The notes: generated by a model from the sequence alone, not told the origin. DNA of 64,000 bases from Pseudomonas crudilactis (GCF_013433315.1 NZ_WXVV01000011.1:124001-188000); one strand, 5' to 3'; positions 23,001 to 33,187 are shown, counted from the first letter of the stretch. Made by a program: numbers and translations.

Positions 23001-24670
23001 TCGTCATCACCCTCGACGGTTTTTTTCTCATGAGGTACGTCGATACCATCGGCGAACCCTTGCGCGCGACGGTTGGCATACAAGCGCACGCTGCGGGTGC
23101 CGATCAGTGCCATGTCGCTCAGGCCATCGCCCATCAGGTCGGTGATTTGCGCCATGGGATGCAGAAATTCATTGGGGAAGGCATCGAAGGGCACAAAATC
23201 AGACCAGTTGCGTTCTGGATCGAGGGTGAAGAAACCGCACACCCCCGGCATGGCGAGTACCCAGTCGAGCTTGCCATCGCCGGTCAGGTCGGTGAGCGAC
23301 TGGTGAAAGGGTTTGCTGCTATCGGCCACTGGAATGTGCTCCAGGCGTTTCCAGTCGCTGTAGCACACGTTGTCGCCACCGCTTTCGCAGCGCAGCGGCT
23401 CGCGGTAATACCAGGCTTGATCGTAACGGCACAGCACCCCCGGCATGCCTTCGCCGTACAGGTCGGCCAATTGATAGCGCTGACCGTCGTTGAGTCCGGG
23501 CATGTCGGGGAATTGCGCCCAGCCCTGATCCTTCGAATCAAGGTCGAAGGCGTTATAGCTGAACTCCGTTGGCGGCCGGCTTTCCACCTGGCCCAGCGCG
23601 TCGTAGGCCTGAATATGGGCCGCGGTCAGGTGTTGGTAGCCCAATGGACTTGACCGGTGTTCCAGCAGCAGGCGCTGAACCAGAACCGGTTTATTGCCCA
23701 GTTCCTTGGGGAAGTCATGAAACATCAACACCTGCTTGCACAGGTGGCGGGTACCCAGCTCGAAACCGTAGCTGTAGATCCAGTACGTGTCGCTGCGACC
23801 CGGCCAGAGTTGTTGTTCATCGAAGGTAGGCACCTGTTCAAGATCGGTGCTGCGTTCGCCGTAATCGAACACCAGGTGAAAATGCCACTGTTGTGCTTTC
23901 CAGCTGTCGGCCTTCCACGCGTAAAGATGTGGGTGGGCCTTGGCGTTGCCATAACACACGCGTTTTATGTAGCGCTGGGCCCGGTAGTCGCGCAATTGCG
24001 GTGGTGCGGGTGAATCCGTGTCGGCCTTGTATTCGTAAACAATGTGCTCGCCGCGGGTGTTGAGGCTTTCCTCGATCAACCAGACGCCGACACGTTGCGG
24101 GTCGGCCGGATCGACCCGGCGCGAGCTTTCGCTTGTGCCATACACATGCAGGCTGCCGTCGGCGCCGTGGATCAGCCAGAATCCCGCGGCATCCGTCGCA
24201 GTGGACCAATGCTCGATCAAGGCGAACGCGCCCTCGACCCGTGGCCAGTGGCGCACCACCGTGTAGGTTTTTCCCAGCGGCTCGCCGTTGTAGGTGCTCG
24301 CGATGCGGGAAATCAAGGTGCCGTCGCTTTCACTGCGTTCGGGCATCCACACATCACCGCCAGGCCCCATGACTGGATCCGTGCCATCGTAGGCCGGGAC
24401 ACCTTTGGAGGTCTGCAGGGTGATGGCATCGACCATCATTTGCCAGCCGATCCCGAACGGGCTGTTGCCCACGTCGCTTTTGTAATTCAAGCCCAGCGAT
24501 GGGGCAAAGCCGCGACCGGGCGAAATCGGCAGCGGTAACTCCAGCGACGCTGCACCGTTGGTGCCGACGGCTCCCCAGCCCTTGCCGATGCTTTGGATGG
24601 CGCCGCCCATTTTCGGGAGCGCGGGGGTGTTGATTTGCATCGTCGACTGTTGCTGCTGTTGTTCGTTCAT
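20039..24670 (-). CDS. tcdB: Tc toxin subunit B (TcdB-type)
   Basis: This 1543-residue B component forms, with TcC, the hollow cocoon that holds the toxic peptide, and docks on the TcA pore through its beta-propeller. An SpvB-like N-terminal domain (about residues 12-320, starting LPKMGGAIQSIGKGWG) is followed by FG-GAP/VCBS propeller repeats (DLTGDGKLDWVLAM, DLMGDGLSDMALIG, LADLDGSGAADLIFL) and the TcdB mid domains, ending in Rhs-like sequence. The start at 24670 overlaps the stop of the TcA2 gene as ATGA, and the stop overlaps tccC as ATGA. A longer frame (24799) lies inside TcA2 and is rejected. Confidence 0.92.
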   Translation of the reverse strand: MNEQQQQQSTMQINTPALPKMGGAIQSIGKGWGAVGTNGAASLELPLPISPGRGFAPSLGLNYKSDVGNSPFGIGWQMMVDAITLQTSKGVPAYDGTDPVMGPGGDVWMPERSESDGTLISRIASTYNGEPLGKTYTVVRHWPRVEGAFALIEHWSTATDAAGFWLIHGADGSLHVYGTSESSRRVDPADPQRVGVWLIEESLNTRGEHIVYEYKADTDSPAPPQLRDYRAQRYIKRVCYGNAKAHPHLYAWKADSWKAQQWHFHLVFDYGERSTDLEQVPTFDEQQLWPGRSDTYWIYSYGFELGTRHLCKQVLMFHDFPKELGNKPVLVQRLLLEHRSSPLGYQHLTAAHIQAYDALGQVESRPPTEFSYNAFDLDSKDQGWAQFPDMPGLNDGQRYQLADLYGEGMPGVLCRYDQAWYYREPLRCESGGDNVCYSDWKRLEHIPVADSSKPFHQSLTDLTGDGKLDWVLAMPGVCGFFTLDPERNWSDFVPFDAFPNEFLHPMAQITDLMGDGLSDMALIGTRSVRLYANRRAQGFADGIDVPHEKKTVEGDDDELPTLSNTPLELVAFADVLGSGQQHLVRIRHNEVKCWPNLGRGRFGKGFVLSALPFAAHEFNAAQVLLADLDGSGAADLIFLETERLRIFMNRCGQDYEQTSTNLPWPEGVQYDRLCQVSTADLQGLGCSSIVLTVPHMTPRHWRYDFVKAKPYLASRTCNNMGASTGVTYRSSAQEWLDEKREQHAIGIDNPVSRLPFAMHLVSRQTQFDDITGNRLTQCFTYRGGHYDRREREFRGFRLLQQTDTEASAAERASTGFTAPILSKTWFHTGDTIDPARDGYYDRDTLAVDLQTTLLHHYHFNDRATQPFTDPDEGTAHEIARALSGRVLRSEVFAADDDPKTAVPYVVQENRALVRVLRPKGVHQPYAVLQPMDLESISYQYEPSIDDDPSCQHQIKLEWDEFGMCLHEFTVHYARRKTVEDTPPFSDDHQKTWWRDAHDDAQQNWYLTQTKTLPLHLPDREAWRLNLPFQIRSNALVLPKQALTPATINYAHFLEQSKDDGEWAAQSVLTGLSLQHYMNPKDGETPLAPGQASFEGLPAHVEIAELDEVALSAYDKLKDEHGNMPFNLKDKLESPEVGYHIMALFLPEAAGQVIKDAGDAKNYLWSVHRGFPIYQLDGFYNVCKYRETRSHGETQITYDAYACLTTAVTLPDGCTTRILGVDYRTFLPAAVEDANRNVHEARCNAFGEPLVISFQGTELGQPVGFDRLDTYVPPPDRDPAIAIADPKKAIGNFASVGFSDPFSWMGRISRTSPPAPAWLAWARGEGFVLPDGHLCDRARQHLAGLENLTPDEALLKQQIDAAQREPVFSAALLADRYPGDEAMQVRISIVCWDGFGRTLQTKQEVEPGKSWRVDANGELILNSDGTPEESEVPRRWRVSEPVEYNNKGKTVRIYRPYFADQPRYINDRSMRQHAIFDQQFYDAAGRPSETVLARKMLQGDPPQLKPLRRQVWYWIWCNVAFDENDLFEPPPEQRRSNWWKSPQT

Positions 24671-27600
24671 AGCGAACCGCCCTCGCGTCTGGCCGTGTAG
24701 CAAACGTGCACGATGATGTCGGTGAGGGATTTGATCTGGGCCGGCCGATCCGCGAGGTTGGTGAGGGCCAGACTCCACCTTGAAATGGCCCCGGTGCATT
24801 CGAACGGCAGATAGCGCTCATCCTGAAAGTTAAGCTGGAACATGCCGTTGTCATCGGTGCCGTGGGAGAGGGCGATCTGTTGGCTGACGCGCAGGTTTTC
24901 CTTGGCGGTGCCGGCGGTGGCGGCCATTTCGACCTTGCTGTAATTCTGCGTCAGCACGGCGCAGATATCTTTATAGGGCCCGATGCTGATCGGCAGGGTC
25001 ACACTGATGGTCTTGATCCGCCGCAGGTAATGATTCTGATCCTTGTAATCATCGTCGAACATTGGTTGCGTCAGTTCGAACTCACAGGTTCCGGTAGCCG
25101 TCAGGCTGAGCTTGATGGCGTCCCAGTCTTTATTGACGGTTGAGGCTGGATCCTTGGCCTTCAGGCCCTTGAGCGACACGGTTTTGCGGATTTCCAGGTC
25201 GCGCCTGTTGTTTTTCAGGTAATCGGCATGCATCCGTTGCAGGCTCATTTTCAGCTCTTCGCCGGCACCGAGACCGCGGTAGCTGGCGTTCCATGCACCG
25301 GGACGGATAAAGGTTTGAGTGAAATCACCCATTTCGTACTGCCAGCAGGCCTCGGCTGCCTGACATAGCGATTGGGCGGTTGTGAAGGCCGTGTTGTAGA
25401 AACCGGCAAACTTGCTGTTGAGCCAGTCGTAGGTCTGGGACCGGCTGAAGCGGTTGCCACTGAGCAGGAAATCGTGAGTCGCCCGGGCCTGGTTCAGCGC
25501 GGTTTGTGCCTGGCGCAATTGCAGTTCGGTGGCCTTGTGTTGTTCTTCGTAAAGGGCGAGTTGCGCCTTGATCTGTTCGGCTTCGAGTAGAGCCTGTTCG
25601 CAGGCCTGGGTCCATTCCTGGGTGCGGCGGTCATATCGGGATTTCAATTCGGTGAGGTTCATCAAGTTGCGACTGACCGTTGCATCAGCCAATAAGCGCG
25701 AAGCAGTTGCACTAAAAGGTCCTGACCAATCTGCTCCCCCAGTACTGAATCCGAAAACGTTGGGGGCCAATTTGGCCAGAGCTCCAGCACCTGAAATGGT
25801 GTGTGCATTCTCTTCAGATGTTGTAGCGCGATTAAGTAGCTCACCGGGGATAAGTTCATCGGCGCTTAGCCCATCCTTTAACAACTGCTGGTAATAGGAG
25901 ACCCGTCCCGCAATGGTTTTCTGACTGGCTTGCAGAGCGAGCTCGTTTTTTTCATCTGTTTTGCAAGCCTGAATCTGTATATCGACCGCCACTTTCGCCA
26001 GATTCCACGCCTGCTGTTGTTGCAACTCAAGGTATTGCGCCGACTCCTTTCGTTCGATCAACGACAACAAGGTCGAACCGAACTGGATCACACTGTCCAC
26101 TGCGTTTTGTGCCAGGGCGAACATGAACGTAAAGCGGTAATGCGGAATCTGCGGACTCAACAGGCCCCTCAGCGCCGCGCCCGACATCCCCTGGCCCCAG
26201 GCGGCGAGCAAGGCGCGCGGATCCAGCGGCGCGGCGAACAATGGCAGGTTCAACGGATTGCCCGCCATGTCGAGGTTATGGCGCAGGTTGTACAGCCGGC
26301 TATCGGCCCGATCCCAGCACCGGATCAAGTTTGGATTGAAAGGGCGGCGCAAATACGGGTTGTCGTCACCGGACAGCGATGAGTCGTTTTCCCAGGGGCG
26401 CAGACACAGCAACGGTGCGGCTTCGGAGTCCGGCGTTTTGCCGATGCGCAACGGTGGCTGTGCCTGAAGCTGGCGTTGAGCACTGATCAATTGTTTTTCG
26501 AATTCGCGCAGGTCGTCATTCTTCGCCGTACTCAATTTGCCCAGTGCGGTGGAGATCCAGTCGTCGAACTGGCGAACGTCCGGGCGCGGTCCCAGCAAGT
26601 CGAGAATGCGCACATAACGCAACTTGGCTTCGGCCAGACCGTCCGGGGTCAGTTCCCGATAGGCCTGGTCTGCCTGATTGCTTTCGATATCGATATAGAG
26701 CGCGTACAACGCCTTGCGAAAGTGCACCGGATAACTCAGGGCAATCTGGTGTGGATCGTCCGGGTACAGAATGGCCTGGCTTGGATCGTGAGGGGTGGGC
26801 CATACCTCGTGCTCAAGTGGCACGGACTGCCAGTAACCGGGATGACCGGTTTCGTCGCTCTGGCGTGATGGATCGAAGACAAACGCCAGCCAGTGTCTGG
26901 CCTCGTCGTACTGCTGTTCTTCATTCAAGCGATGCGCCACCAGCCATGGCAGGTACAGGAACAGTTCGAGGAAATACAGGTAGTAGGCCCCGGAGAAATC
27001 CATGGGCTGCGCGCCGAGTCCATCGGGAATGGGCGGTTCTATCTGGTCCTTCTGGGTGCCCCAGCTCAACAGGGAGGGCATGCCGTTTTCGGCAAGTCTG
27101 ATCAACTCTCTGGCAAAAACCGTATTCATGCGGATAGGCGCTCGGGATTCAGTATCCCCATCGGTCTGCTGGATACTGGAGAGGGAAAAGTCAATGAATT
27201 GAGCTGTGCCCAACGACTGCGTGTCGGAATCGTTATTGATGGCTGGTGAAACTTGTTGTGTAAAAACTGACGGCTCTCCCCACTTGAGTTTCAGTGCTTT
27301 GATAGCGCCACCTTTATAAGTCCATCCGTTGGCGTTCGAGTGATAAACCAGTACACCATAAATAAGGGGGATGGTGAGCGCGTCAACGTTCTCTGGCCAT
27401 TTGTTGACTTTCCAGCCTTCCGGTCGAAGTGTCGACTGGTCGATTGAAAAACCGATGGAAAAACTGGCGTCCTTCGCCAGTTCATTAAAAATGGAGGATG
27501 AGTACAACTTTACGACTTGAGAAAGTCCATTTGGCAAATCCTCGGTCAGGACGTCCTTTGGATACATGACTACTTGTTGGTAACCGATGCGGCCTTGATA

Positions 27601-29481
27601 GTAATCATGGCCGCTAAACATCTGCAATGCTTCGTTGGGAAACGCTCTGTAGAGTGCAAACGGATATAGCCTCATAGATAAGAAACTTAGAACCCAAGGA
27701 GTAATCCGTTTGCCCTCTAGCGATGCCGATTCCCCCATGGCAGTGCGAGCTACTGAGAATCTGTATTTGTCGTCGGGGTCGGTAATCAAACCCTCTCTAG
27801 GGGTATTGGGGGCTGTTACGACAATTGCAAATGATCCCGACTCTACATCCAGCACATTCGTACCGTCTGCTTTTATAGTGGAGCCCGCAAGCAGTGGCAG
27901 ATAAGGCAGACCGATATCCTTCTCAAAGTAAACCAGCAACAGGCTTATAATCGGAGTATTCCCCGCGACGAAGACAATCGTAGTGCGCAGAATTGCCGGA
28001 AACTCGTTTTCCTGTTTGACGATAAGTTTTATATTGGCATTTTTTCGATCGTAGATCAGTTCCTGATCTTTTCTGCTGTCCTTGATGTTCGCTTGTAAAT
28101 TATCGAAGTTCCAGAGGGGCGCTGCAGGATACGTGCTCGGGACAGCAATACTTCCGAATAAAGGAGTTCCGGTAGGCAACCAATACTGCAAGTGATCAGC
28201 GTTAGTTTTGGCGAACAACCGACCAATCGCTTGAACTCTTTCCGTGCCTTCGCCGTTATCGGCAGGTTTCAAGATCTCTGGGCCATTTTCTGGCGCGGGG
28301 ACATACCCTGACAGCGGGAACAGTTTCGTGACTTTGAAGTTTTTGTCGATACGCCGGGTTTCCAGAAAGTCGTATGCGTCTCTACTTCCGGTATCGTCGA
28401 CTTCGTCAGCGACAAAGCCGGAGTACAAGGCAATGAACATCGACTCTGGAGATGTCGAATGGTCATACACCGCAATGGTCTGAGTCTCCCGTTGAATCGC
28501 TTCCAGTGGTTTTGCAACCAGCACAGACGTCCGGCAATAATTTTCGATATAGACCCGGGGCGTGCTCCAGCTGTCATCGTATTTCTTGTAGCTGGCGTAT
28601 AACCGGAACCGTGGATACAGATTGACGATATCAGCTCTTGTTTCGTCCTTGATTGCATCCATGTCCTGAAGCTCGACCTCGGCCCAGATCACGAACAAAC
28701 GGTTATTGAACCAGCAGGGGCGAATGGTGTGCTCCAGGGCTTTTTCCGAAATTGGCACATTGGCTTTTTGCCAGTCGGTCCAGGCGTTAGGCAGAGGCTT
28801 GTCATATTTGGCAGGCGTAGTGGCCAGTGTCGCTTCGGGGTTCTTCACCGGCCGTTGGCTCATATCCAGCGAGCGCCAGTAGTAAGCGTTTTCCGCCGGG
28901 GACTTACCGATGAAGTAATAGACGCTGTTGGCGAAATCGTCACCGTCGATGTAGCCGTTGCAGACCTTCAAATTGGCGACTTCTTCAAAGCGTCCCAGGT
29001 ACGCCAGTACCGCCGCCTGTACGGTGTCGGGCTGAATCTGCGCCTGGTTGAGGTCGTTTTCGAACTGCTCGAAACTGGCGGTCTTGGTCAACCGTAGCGT
29101 CGGGTCCAGATAGATGTCCGGAAAGTAGTGCAGTTGCTGGATCGCGGCCCAGATCGGGTAACGGTTCAGGCCGCCGTGCCAGGTTTTGATCTGTTCAGAC
29201 GTCAGGCTGTCATTGCCGTAACCGGGTTCGATGTTCAGCATTATGCTGTTGGTATGTTGCTGCACACTGGCAATGGCGCAGGCTACGGGGCTGGTCGGCA
29301 CATTCTGGCTGACCAGCACGTCCAGCAACCAATATTCATAGAGGTCATTGGCCGTCTTGATTTGCGCGGCGAGTCCCAGCTCGATCAGGTAGGGATCGTT
29401 GGGTACGGCTTCGTGCAGATAGAGTGCGAGCATCGCGTCACGCAATGACTCATTCAGGGGTGCGTCAAAGGCAGTCGTCAT
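24667..29481 (-). CDS. Tc toxin subunit A, C-terminal part (TcaB/TcdA2-type pore subunit)
   Basis: This 1604-residue protein is the C-terminal part of a split TcA. It has the TcA neuraminidase-like region and receptor-binding-type domains in the middle, then a long helical region (about residues 1100-1400, with coiled segments such as ALLEAEQIKAQLALYEEQHKATELQLRQ written in part) that forms the pore/translocation channel. A TcB-binding domain follows at the C-terminus (RWSLALTNL...SLTDIIVHVCYTARREG). ATG 29481 has GAGGA six bases upstream; ATG 29487 is too close to it. It starts 9 bases after the TcA1 stop. Stretches near 27.2-28.6 kb look AT-richer than the ends, which suggests a mosaic origin. 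Confidence 0.9.
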   Translation of the reverse strand: MTTAFDAPLNESLRDAMLALYLHEAVPNDPYLIELGLAAQIKTANDLYEYWLLDVLVSQNVPTSPVACAIASVQQHTNSIMLNIEPGYGNDSLTSEQIKTWHGGLNRYPIWAAIQQLHYFPDIYLDPTLRLTKTASFEQFENDLNQAQIQPDTVQAAVLAYLGRFEEVANLKVCNGYIDGDDFANSVYYFIGKSPAENAYYWRSLDMSQRPVKNPEATLATTPAKYDKPLPNAWTDWQKANVPISEKALEHTIRPCWFNNRLFVIWAEVELQDMDAIKDETRADIVNLYPRFRLYASYKKYDDSWSTPRVYIENYCRTSVLVAKPLEAIQRETQTIAVYDHSTSPESMFIALYSGFVADEVDDTGSRDAYDFLETRRIDKNFKVTKLFPLSGYVPAPENGPEILKPADNGEGTERVQAIGRLFAKTNADHLQYWLPTGTPLFGSIAVPSTYPAAPLWNFDNLQANIKDSRKDQELIYDRKNANIKLIVKQENEFPAILRTTIVFVAGNTPIISLLLVYFEKDIGLPYLPLLAGSTIKADGTNVLDVESGSFAIVVTAPNTPREGLITDPDDKYRFSVARTAMGESASLEGKRITPWVLSFLSMRLYPFALYRAFPNEALQMFSGHDYYQGRIGYQQVVMYPKDVLTEDLPNGLSQVVKLYSSSIFNELAKDASFSIGFSIDQSTLRPEGWKVNKWPENVDALTIPLIYGVLVYHSNANGWTYKGGAIKALKLKWGEPSVFTQQVSPAINNDSDTQSLGTAQFIDFSLSSIQQTDGDTESRAPIRMNTVFARELIRLAENGMPSLLSWGTQKDQIEPPIPDGLGAQPMDFSGAYYLYFLELFLYLPWLVAHRLNEEQQYDEARHWLAFVFDPSRQSDETGHPGYWQSVPLEHEVWPTPHDPSQAILYPDDPHQIALSYPVHFRKALYALYIDIESNQADQAYRELTPDGLAEAKLRYVRILDLLGPRPDVRQFDDWISTALGKLSTAKNDDLREFEKQLISAQRQLQAQPPLRIGKTPDSEAAPLLCLRPWENDSSLSGDDNPYLRRPFNPNLIRCWDRADSRLYNLRHNLDMAGNPLNLPLFAAPLDPRALLAAWGQGMSGAALRGLLSPQIPHYRFTFMFALAQNAVDSVIQFGSTLLSLIERKESAQYLELQQQQAWNLAKVAVDIQIQACKTDEKNELALQASQKTIAGRVSYYQQLLKDGLSADELIPGELLNRATTSEENAHTISGAGALAKLAPNVFGFSTGGADWSGPFSATASRLLADATVSRNLMNLTELKSRYDRRTQEWTQACEQALLEAEQIKAQLALYEEQHKATELQLRQAQTALNQARATHDFLLSGNRFSRSQTYDWLNSKFAGFYNTAFTTAQSLCQAAEACWQYEMGDFTQTFIRPGAWNASYRGLGAGEELKMSLQRMHADYLKNNRRDLEIRKTVSLKGLKAKDPASTVNKDWDAIKLSLTATGTCEFELTQPMFDDDYKDQNHYLRRIKTISVTLPISIGPYKDICAVLTQNYSKVEMAATAGTAKENLRVSQQIALSHGTDDNGMFQLNFQDERYLPFECTGAISRWSLALTNLADRPAQIKSLTDIIVHVCYTARREGGSL

Positions 29482-29490
29482 GATCATTCC

Positions 29491-32400
29491 TCAACCATTG
29501 GCAAGTGTGGCTTCAGAGCCAGTGCTGGCGGCCGTGACCGCATCACCGACGGTTTTCCAGGCCTCCAGCGGGCTCTGGTCATGCAACCCGGTGGCTCGCA
29601 GCAGTGCAGCGGCGGAGAGCCCGCTGGCACGGCAGGTCGCCTGACAACGACGTACCCAATCCACCTCTGCCATCGAGCGGGCACGTTTTTCGGTAAGGGT
29701 CTCGGTCAGCGCGCTCACTTCTTTTTCGGACCACTCCAGCAGCCGGGCCAGCGCGCTGTTGGCCGATTCGCCGACGGCCTTGCGCAGGGCTTTGTTCTTC
29801 AGTTTGTCCGCAGGTGGGTTGGCAAGGCTGAAGTAGCTCAGCAGGCTGTCTTCCGATTGGCTTTGGTTGTGGAACCAATGACTGAAGCGTTCGAACAGAT
29901 ATAGGTCGCTCAGCGAGGGCTCGCTGCCGCCGCTGTACAGATCACCGTCGAGCATGTGCGGATTGACCACGAACAGACGCAATGCACTGTTGCTCAAGCG
30001 CAGTTGCACGGCGATCTCGGCATGGCGCGCTACGCGCTGGAAGTGTTCGATCAGCCGGGAGGTGACTTCATCTTCGAGGGCCTCGAGCAACACGCTGTAA
30101 ACCGAAGAGTGCGCCCAGTGGATCACCGCGACGCAGCGCTCCGTCGGCAGCTTGGCGGTTTCCTGGAACAACCCTTCAAGCAACTGTGTTTGCCGGTCGT
30201 GCGCGGCGAGCAAGAGTTCGACGATTTTTTCTGCGCAGAGCTCTTTGACCGGTTGTGTCAGCTTGAGGTCTTTGACCAGGTCAGCAACGCCTGCCTGCAG
30301 CCAGGTGATGGGCTCGTCCATCAGCGTCAGTGGTTGATCGAGCCCGGGTAACAGGCCGTCTTTATCGAGCAGATCGTGGTTGACCAATAAGAAGGGCCAG
30401 TCGATTTCCAACGGATCGGGGATGCTATTGTCATAGCGGGGCAAGCCCAGTGCGGCAATCTGTTGCGCCGTAACACGGCTTCGCTGGGTGTCGGTCTGCA
30501 ATCGGGCGAGGTGTTCGAGCAGGTCGTCGGGCAGGGGAGCGGACGCAGCCCTTCTGGCTTTCAGGTCATCCTCGCCCTGGTCTGCCGCCAGCGGTACATC
30601 GGGCCCAAGACGTTGCTGCAATTGCGCGACGGTCTGCTGGCTGTCCTTGAGCCAGTCGACGGCCCAGTCCAGTTGCATCAGCACATCGAGGATGTCCGCA
30701 TCTGGCGTTGCTGGCGTTGCTGTCTGCGGACTCAACCGGCCATTCGCCAGCGCCGTTTTGTAGGCGCCGCCACCGAGCAATCCCGCCAATGTCAGCAAGT
30801 CGGCGACGGAGTAGCCGAAAAGCCGGGCAATTCGCGCCTGACGGTAAAGCGAAGAAACGGTGGGCAGGTCACGTTTCAAGGATTTCAGATAACAGTTGGT
30901 CTGTTTGGCAATCAACAGCAATGAATCTTCGGTCGGTTGTACACCGAGGCCGGCGCACAGTTGCAGCAGGGTTTTCTGCGTAGCGGCATCGGTGGCGGCC
31001 AGGTCAATGGGCGTTTGATCGAGAATCAGCGGTGTGTCGAACAGTTGCACCCGATTGAACACCTGATCGAACAACGGCACCTCGTCCTTGCCGCTGGCGT
31101 AGGGCGAGAGGTCGTGCATCAGCGCCGCGAACTCTTCGGGCTCGATGCCGTAACGCTGGTTCAGGTAGCGATAGACCCCCAGAGCGCGCAGGGTGTTTTC
31201 ATTGAGTTCCATGCCCAGGTTGGTTTCGCCCTCGGCGCGGATGGCGCTGATGATCAATGTGTCCAGTTTGGCAAAGGGAATGCCGCTCCAGCGCTGCAGA
31301 CGGATCATGCGTTGCAGACGGTCGAGACGCTCAAGTGAGGTCTTGGTCATACGCCAGCGCTTGTTATCGCCCAGCGTGTCTCGCTCCAGCCCCATGGCAT
31401 TGTCGAACTGGTCACGAATGATCGATTCGGGAGTGGGTGCCAGTTCGCTGTCGTAAAGATCCGCCCCGGTGCCAGTGCCGTTGATGTAGCAGGCGCCATA
31501 GTGGTTCGCGTGGGGAAAGGCCAATACCTTACCGGTAATGCCCGGGATCGTTACGCCGGTGTGTTGCGCATTGCTGCTCGGGCAGTTGGCTGACAAACGC
31601 ACCGCATATTGGCGTCGGCACAGCAGTCTTTCCACTTGCTCGGCGTGCAGGCCGGTGTGCGCCATGAAGTCGGTGAGCAGGGTCAACTGCCACAGCGGCG
31701 AGCTTTGCGTGACTTCGACCCCATAGGCTTTTTTGAAGAATTCCCGCTCCGGGTCACTCAGGTTGTATTCCTCATCAAGGGTGAGGGTGAAGCGTTGGCG
31801 GGCCAGGTTCACCGGTTCAGCAACGGTGCCGGTGGCAGTCAGCAGATCGAATCTGGCCGTGTATCCATCCTCAGCGGGTTGGGGTAACGCCGGATCGACC
31901 GTGAGGTAGGTGGTCAGTGTGTTGACTGAGGGCGCGTGCAGGCAGTTGAGTAACCAGCCTTTTTCTGAAGTAAAAGTTATGGATCTGAACCCGACAATAC
32001 CGTTCTCGGTTTGATCCGCTTTGCGAAAGGTGACGTTTGTCACGTTTGTTTCTCCGTCTCCCGACGCAAGGGTGGGGACATCCGCCGCCGGGGTAACCGT
32101 GCCGATGTCTTCTTGGGCCAAGGGGAGCAGATAACAGGTCCCCAAGGGTGCATGAGGGCGCAAATGAGTTGTGCCGGCGCTCTTCCATCCCCTGAGCAGG
32201 TCATGGCGTGTCAGATAGAAATTGCTGAACACCGAGGCTTCGATCAGCAATGCCTGCTGCTGTGGGCTCAACCCGGACAATAGCCGTTGCGCCTGCTGCA
32301 CCGGCACGGTCACTCGGCCATATTGGTTGGTTGCTTGCTGCTGGATCGGCAAGACCCGACTGGCCCGGTAATTCAACTCCCCCAGTCGCGGCTTTTTTTC

Positions 32401-33102
32401 GGCCAGCGCCAATTGGCATTGATGGTGATAGAAGTTGTAGGGCAGTTCGAAGGGGTAACGCCGCTCGGCCAGCACCTGATGAGTGGACTTGGTTTCGTCG
32501 GCCTCATTGCCATCCAGGTAAGTGCGCAGGTTGCGGCCCAGCACTTCATTGACGATTTCCAGCATCGGCCTTGGGGTAAAGGTGTTTTCGTGGGTGATCA
32601 ACAGGTCTTTCAGGTCGGGGCGGCGTCTGTCCAGCAAGATGCGTTTGGGGTCATTGCTGGTTCCCTCCAGCTGCTCGTTAAACACCTTCTGTGCAATCAG
32701 AAAAGCCACCGGCCCATCTAGAGCGGCCATGGCGCCGACCTTGCAGAACTCGTCCCAGTTCTCATTGAACAGATTGGAAAATGTCGGCCCCAGCGGCGCC
32801 AGCGCACGAATTCCCGTGCGCTGGGCAAGTTGCTGGAATGTTCCGGACGAAGTCTTGTGCTCACGATACAAGCGCGCAATCAGCACCGCGTACGCCATGG
32901 CATTGTCATAAGCCAGCCCGGCATTGGCGTCAGAGAGTGTGGCGAGTTGGCGAATGAACGCCGGCCTGGACAAACGAACGATATCGAAAACCGAGGTGAA
33001 GCCCATTTTCTGCATGGCCTTCGCAAAATCGACTCGTCCCTTTTTCAACAAACCTTCAGTTTTGACGAGCGCATTCATCAGCGAGTTGTTGTCATCGGCC
33101 AT
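29491..33102 (-). CDS. Tc toxin subunit A, N-terminal part (TcaA/TccA-type, VRP1 domain)
   Basis: This 1203-residue first gene of the Tc operon corresponds to the N-terminal shell of TcA. It contains the VRP1 (SpvA-like) domain near the N-terminus (MNALVKTEGLL...MGFTSVFDIVRLSRPAFIRQL) and the helical shell blocks of TcaA/TccA proteins. Together with the next gene it replaces a single large TcdA-like chain, as in Yersinia-type complexes. ATG 33102 has TAGGAGA about ten bases upstream; the longer frame to 33162 lacks a ribosome site. No signal peptide is present, as usual for Tc subunits. Confidence 0.88.
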   Translation of the reverse strand: MADDNNSLMNALVKTEGLLKKGRVDFAKAMQKMGFTSVFDIVRLSRPAFIRQLATLSDANAGLAYDNAMAYAVLIARLYREHKTSSGTFQQLAQRTGIRALAPLGPTFSNLFNENWDEFCKVGAMAALDGPVAFLIAQKVFNEQLEGTSNDPKRILLDRRRPDLKDLLITHENTFTPRPMLEIVNEVLGRNLRTYLDGNEADETKSTHQVLAERRYPFELPYNFYHHQCQLALAEKKPRLGELNYRASRVLPIQQQATNQYGRVTVPVQQAQRLLSGLSPQQQALLIEASVFSNFYLTRHDLLRGWKSAGTTHLRPHAPLGTCYLLPLAQEDIGTVTPAADVPTLASGDGETNVTNVTFRKADQTENGIVGFRSITFTSEKGWLLNCLHAPSVNTLTTYLTVDPALPQPAEDGYTARFDLLTATGTVAEPVNLARQRFTLTLDEEYNLSDPEREFFKKAYGVEVTQSSPLWQLTLLTDFMAHTGLHAEQVERLLCRRQYAVRLSANCPSSNAQHTGVTIPGITGKVLAFPHANHYGACYINGTGTGADLYDSELAPTPESIIRDQFDNAMGLERDTLGDNKRWRMTKTSLERLDRLQRMIRLQRWSGIPFAKLDTLIISAIRAEGETNLGMELNENTLRALGVYRYLNQRYGIEPEEFAALMHDLSPYASGKDEVPLFDQVFNRVQLFDTPLILDQTPIDLAATDAATQKTLLQLCAGLGVQPTEDSLLLIAKQTNCYLKSLKRDLPTVSSLYRQARIARLFGYSVADLLTLAGLLGGGAYKTALANGRLSPQTATPATPDADILDVLMQLDWAVDWLKDSQQTVAQLQQRLGPDVPLAADQGEDDLKARRAASAPLPDDLLEHLARLQTDTQRSRVTAQQIAALGLPRYDNSIPDPLEIDWPFLLVNHDLLDKDGLLPGLDQPLTLMDEPITWLQAGVADLVKDLKLTQPVKELCAEKIVELLLAAHDRQTQLLEGLFQETAKLPTERCVAVIHWAHSSVYSVLLEALEDEVTSRLIEHFQRVARHAEIAVQLRLSNSALRLFVVNPHMLDGDLYSGGSEPSLSDLYLFERFSHWFHNQSQSEDSLLSYFSLANPPADKLKNKALRKAVGESANSALARLLEWSEKEVSALTETLTEKRARSMAEVDWVRRCQATCRASGLSAAALLRATGLHDQSPLEAWKTVGDAVTAASTGSEATLANG

Positions 33103-33187
33103 GACGGTGGTTCTCCTACCAGAAGGGTGGCATTGGGGGGATGCAATGCCCGGCAGGATCACGCTAACGGTAAATCGAGGCGCCGTA

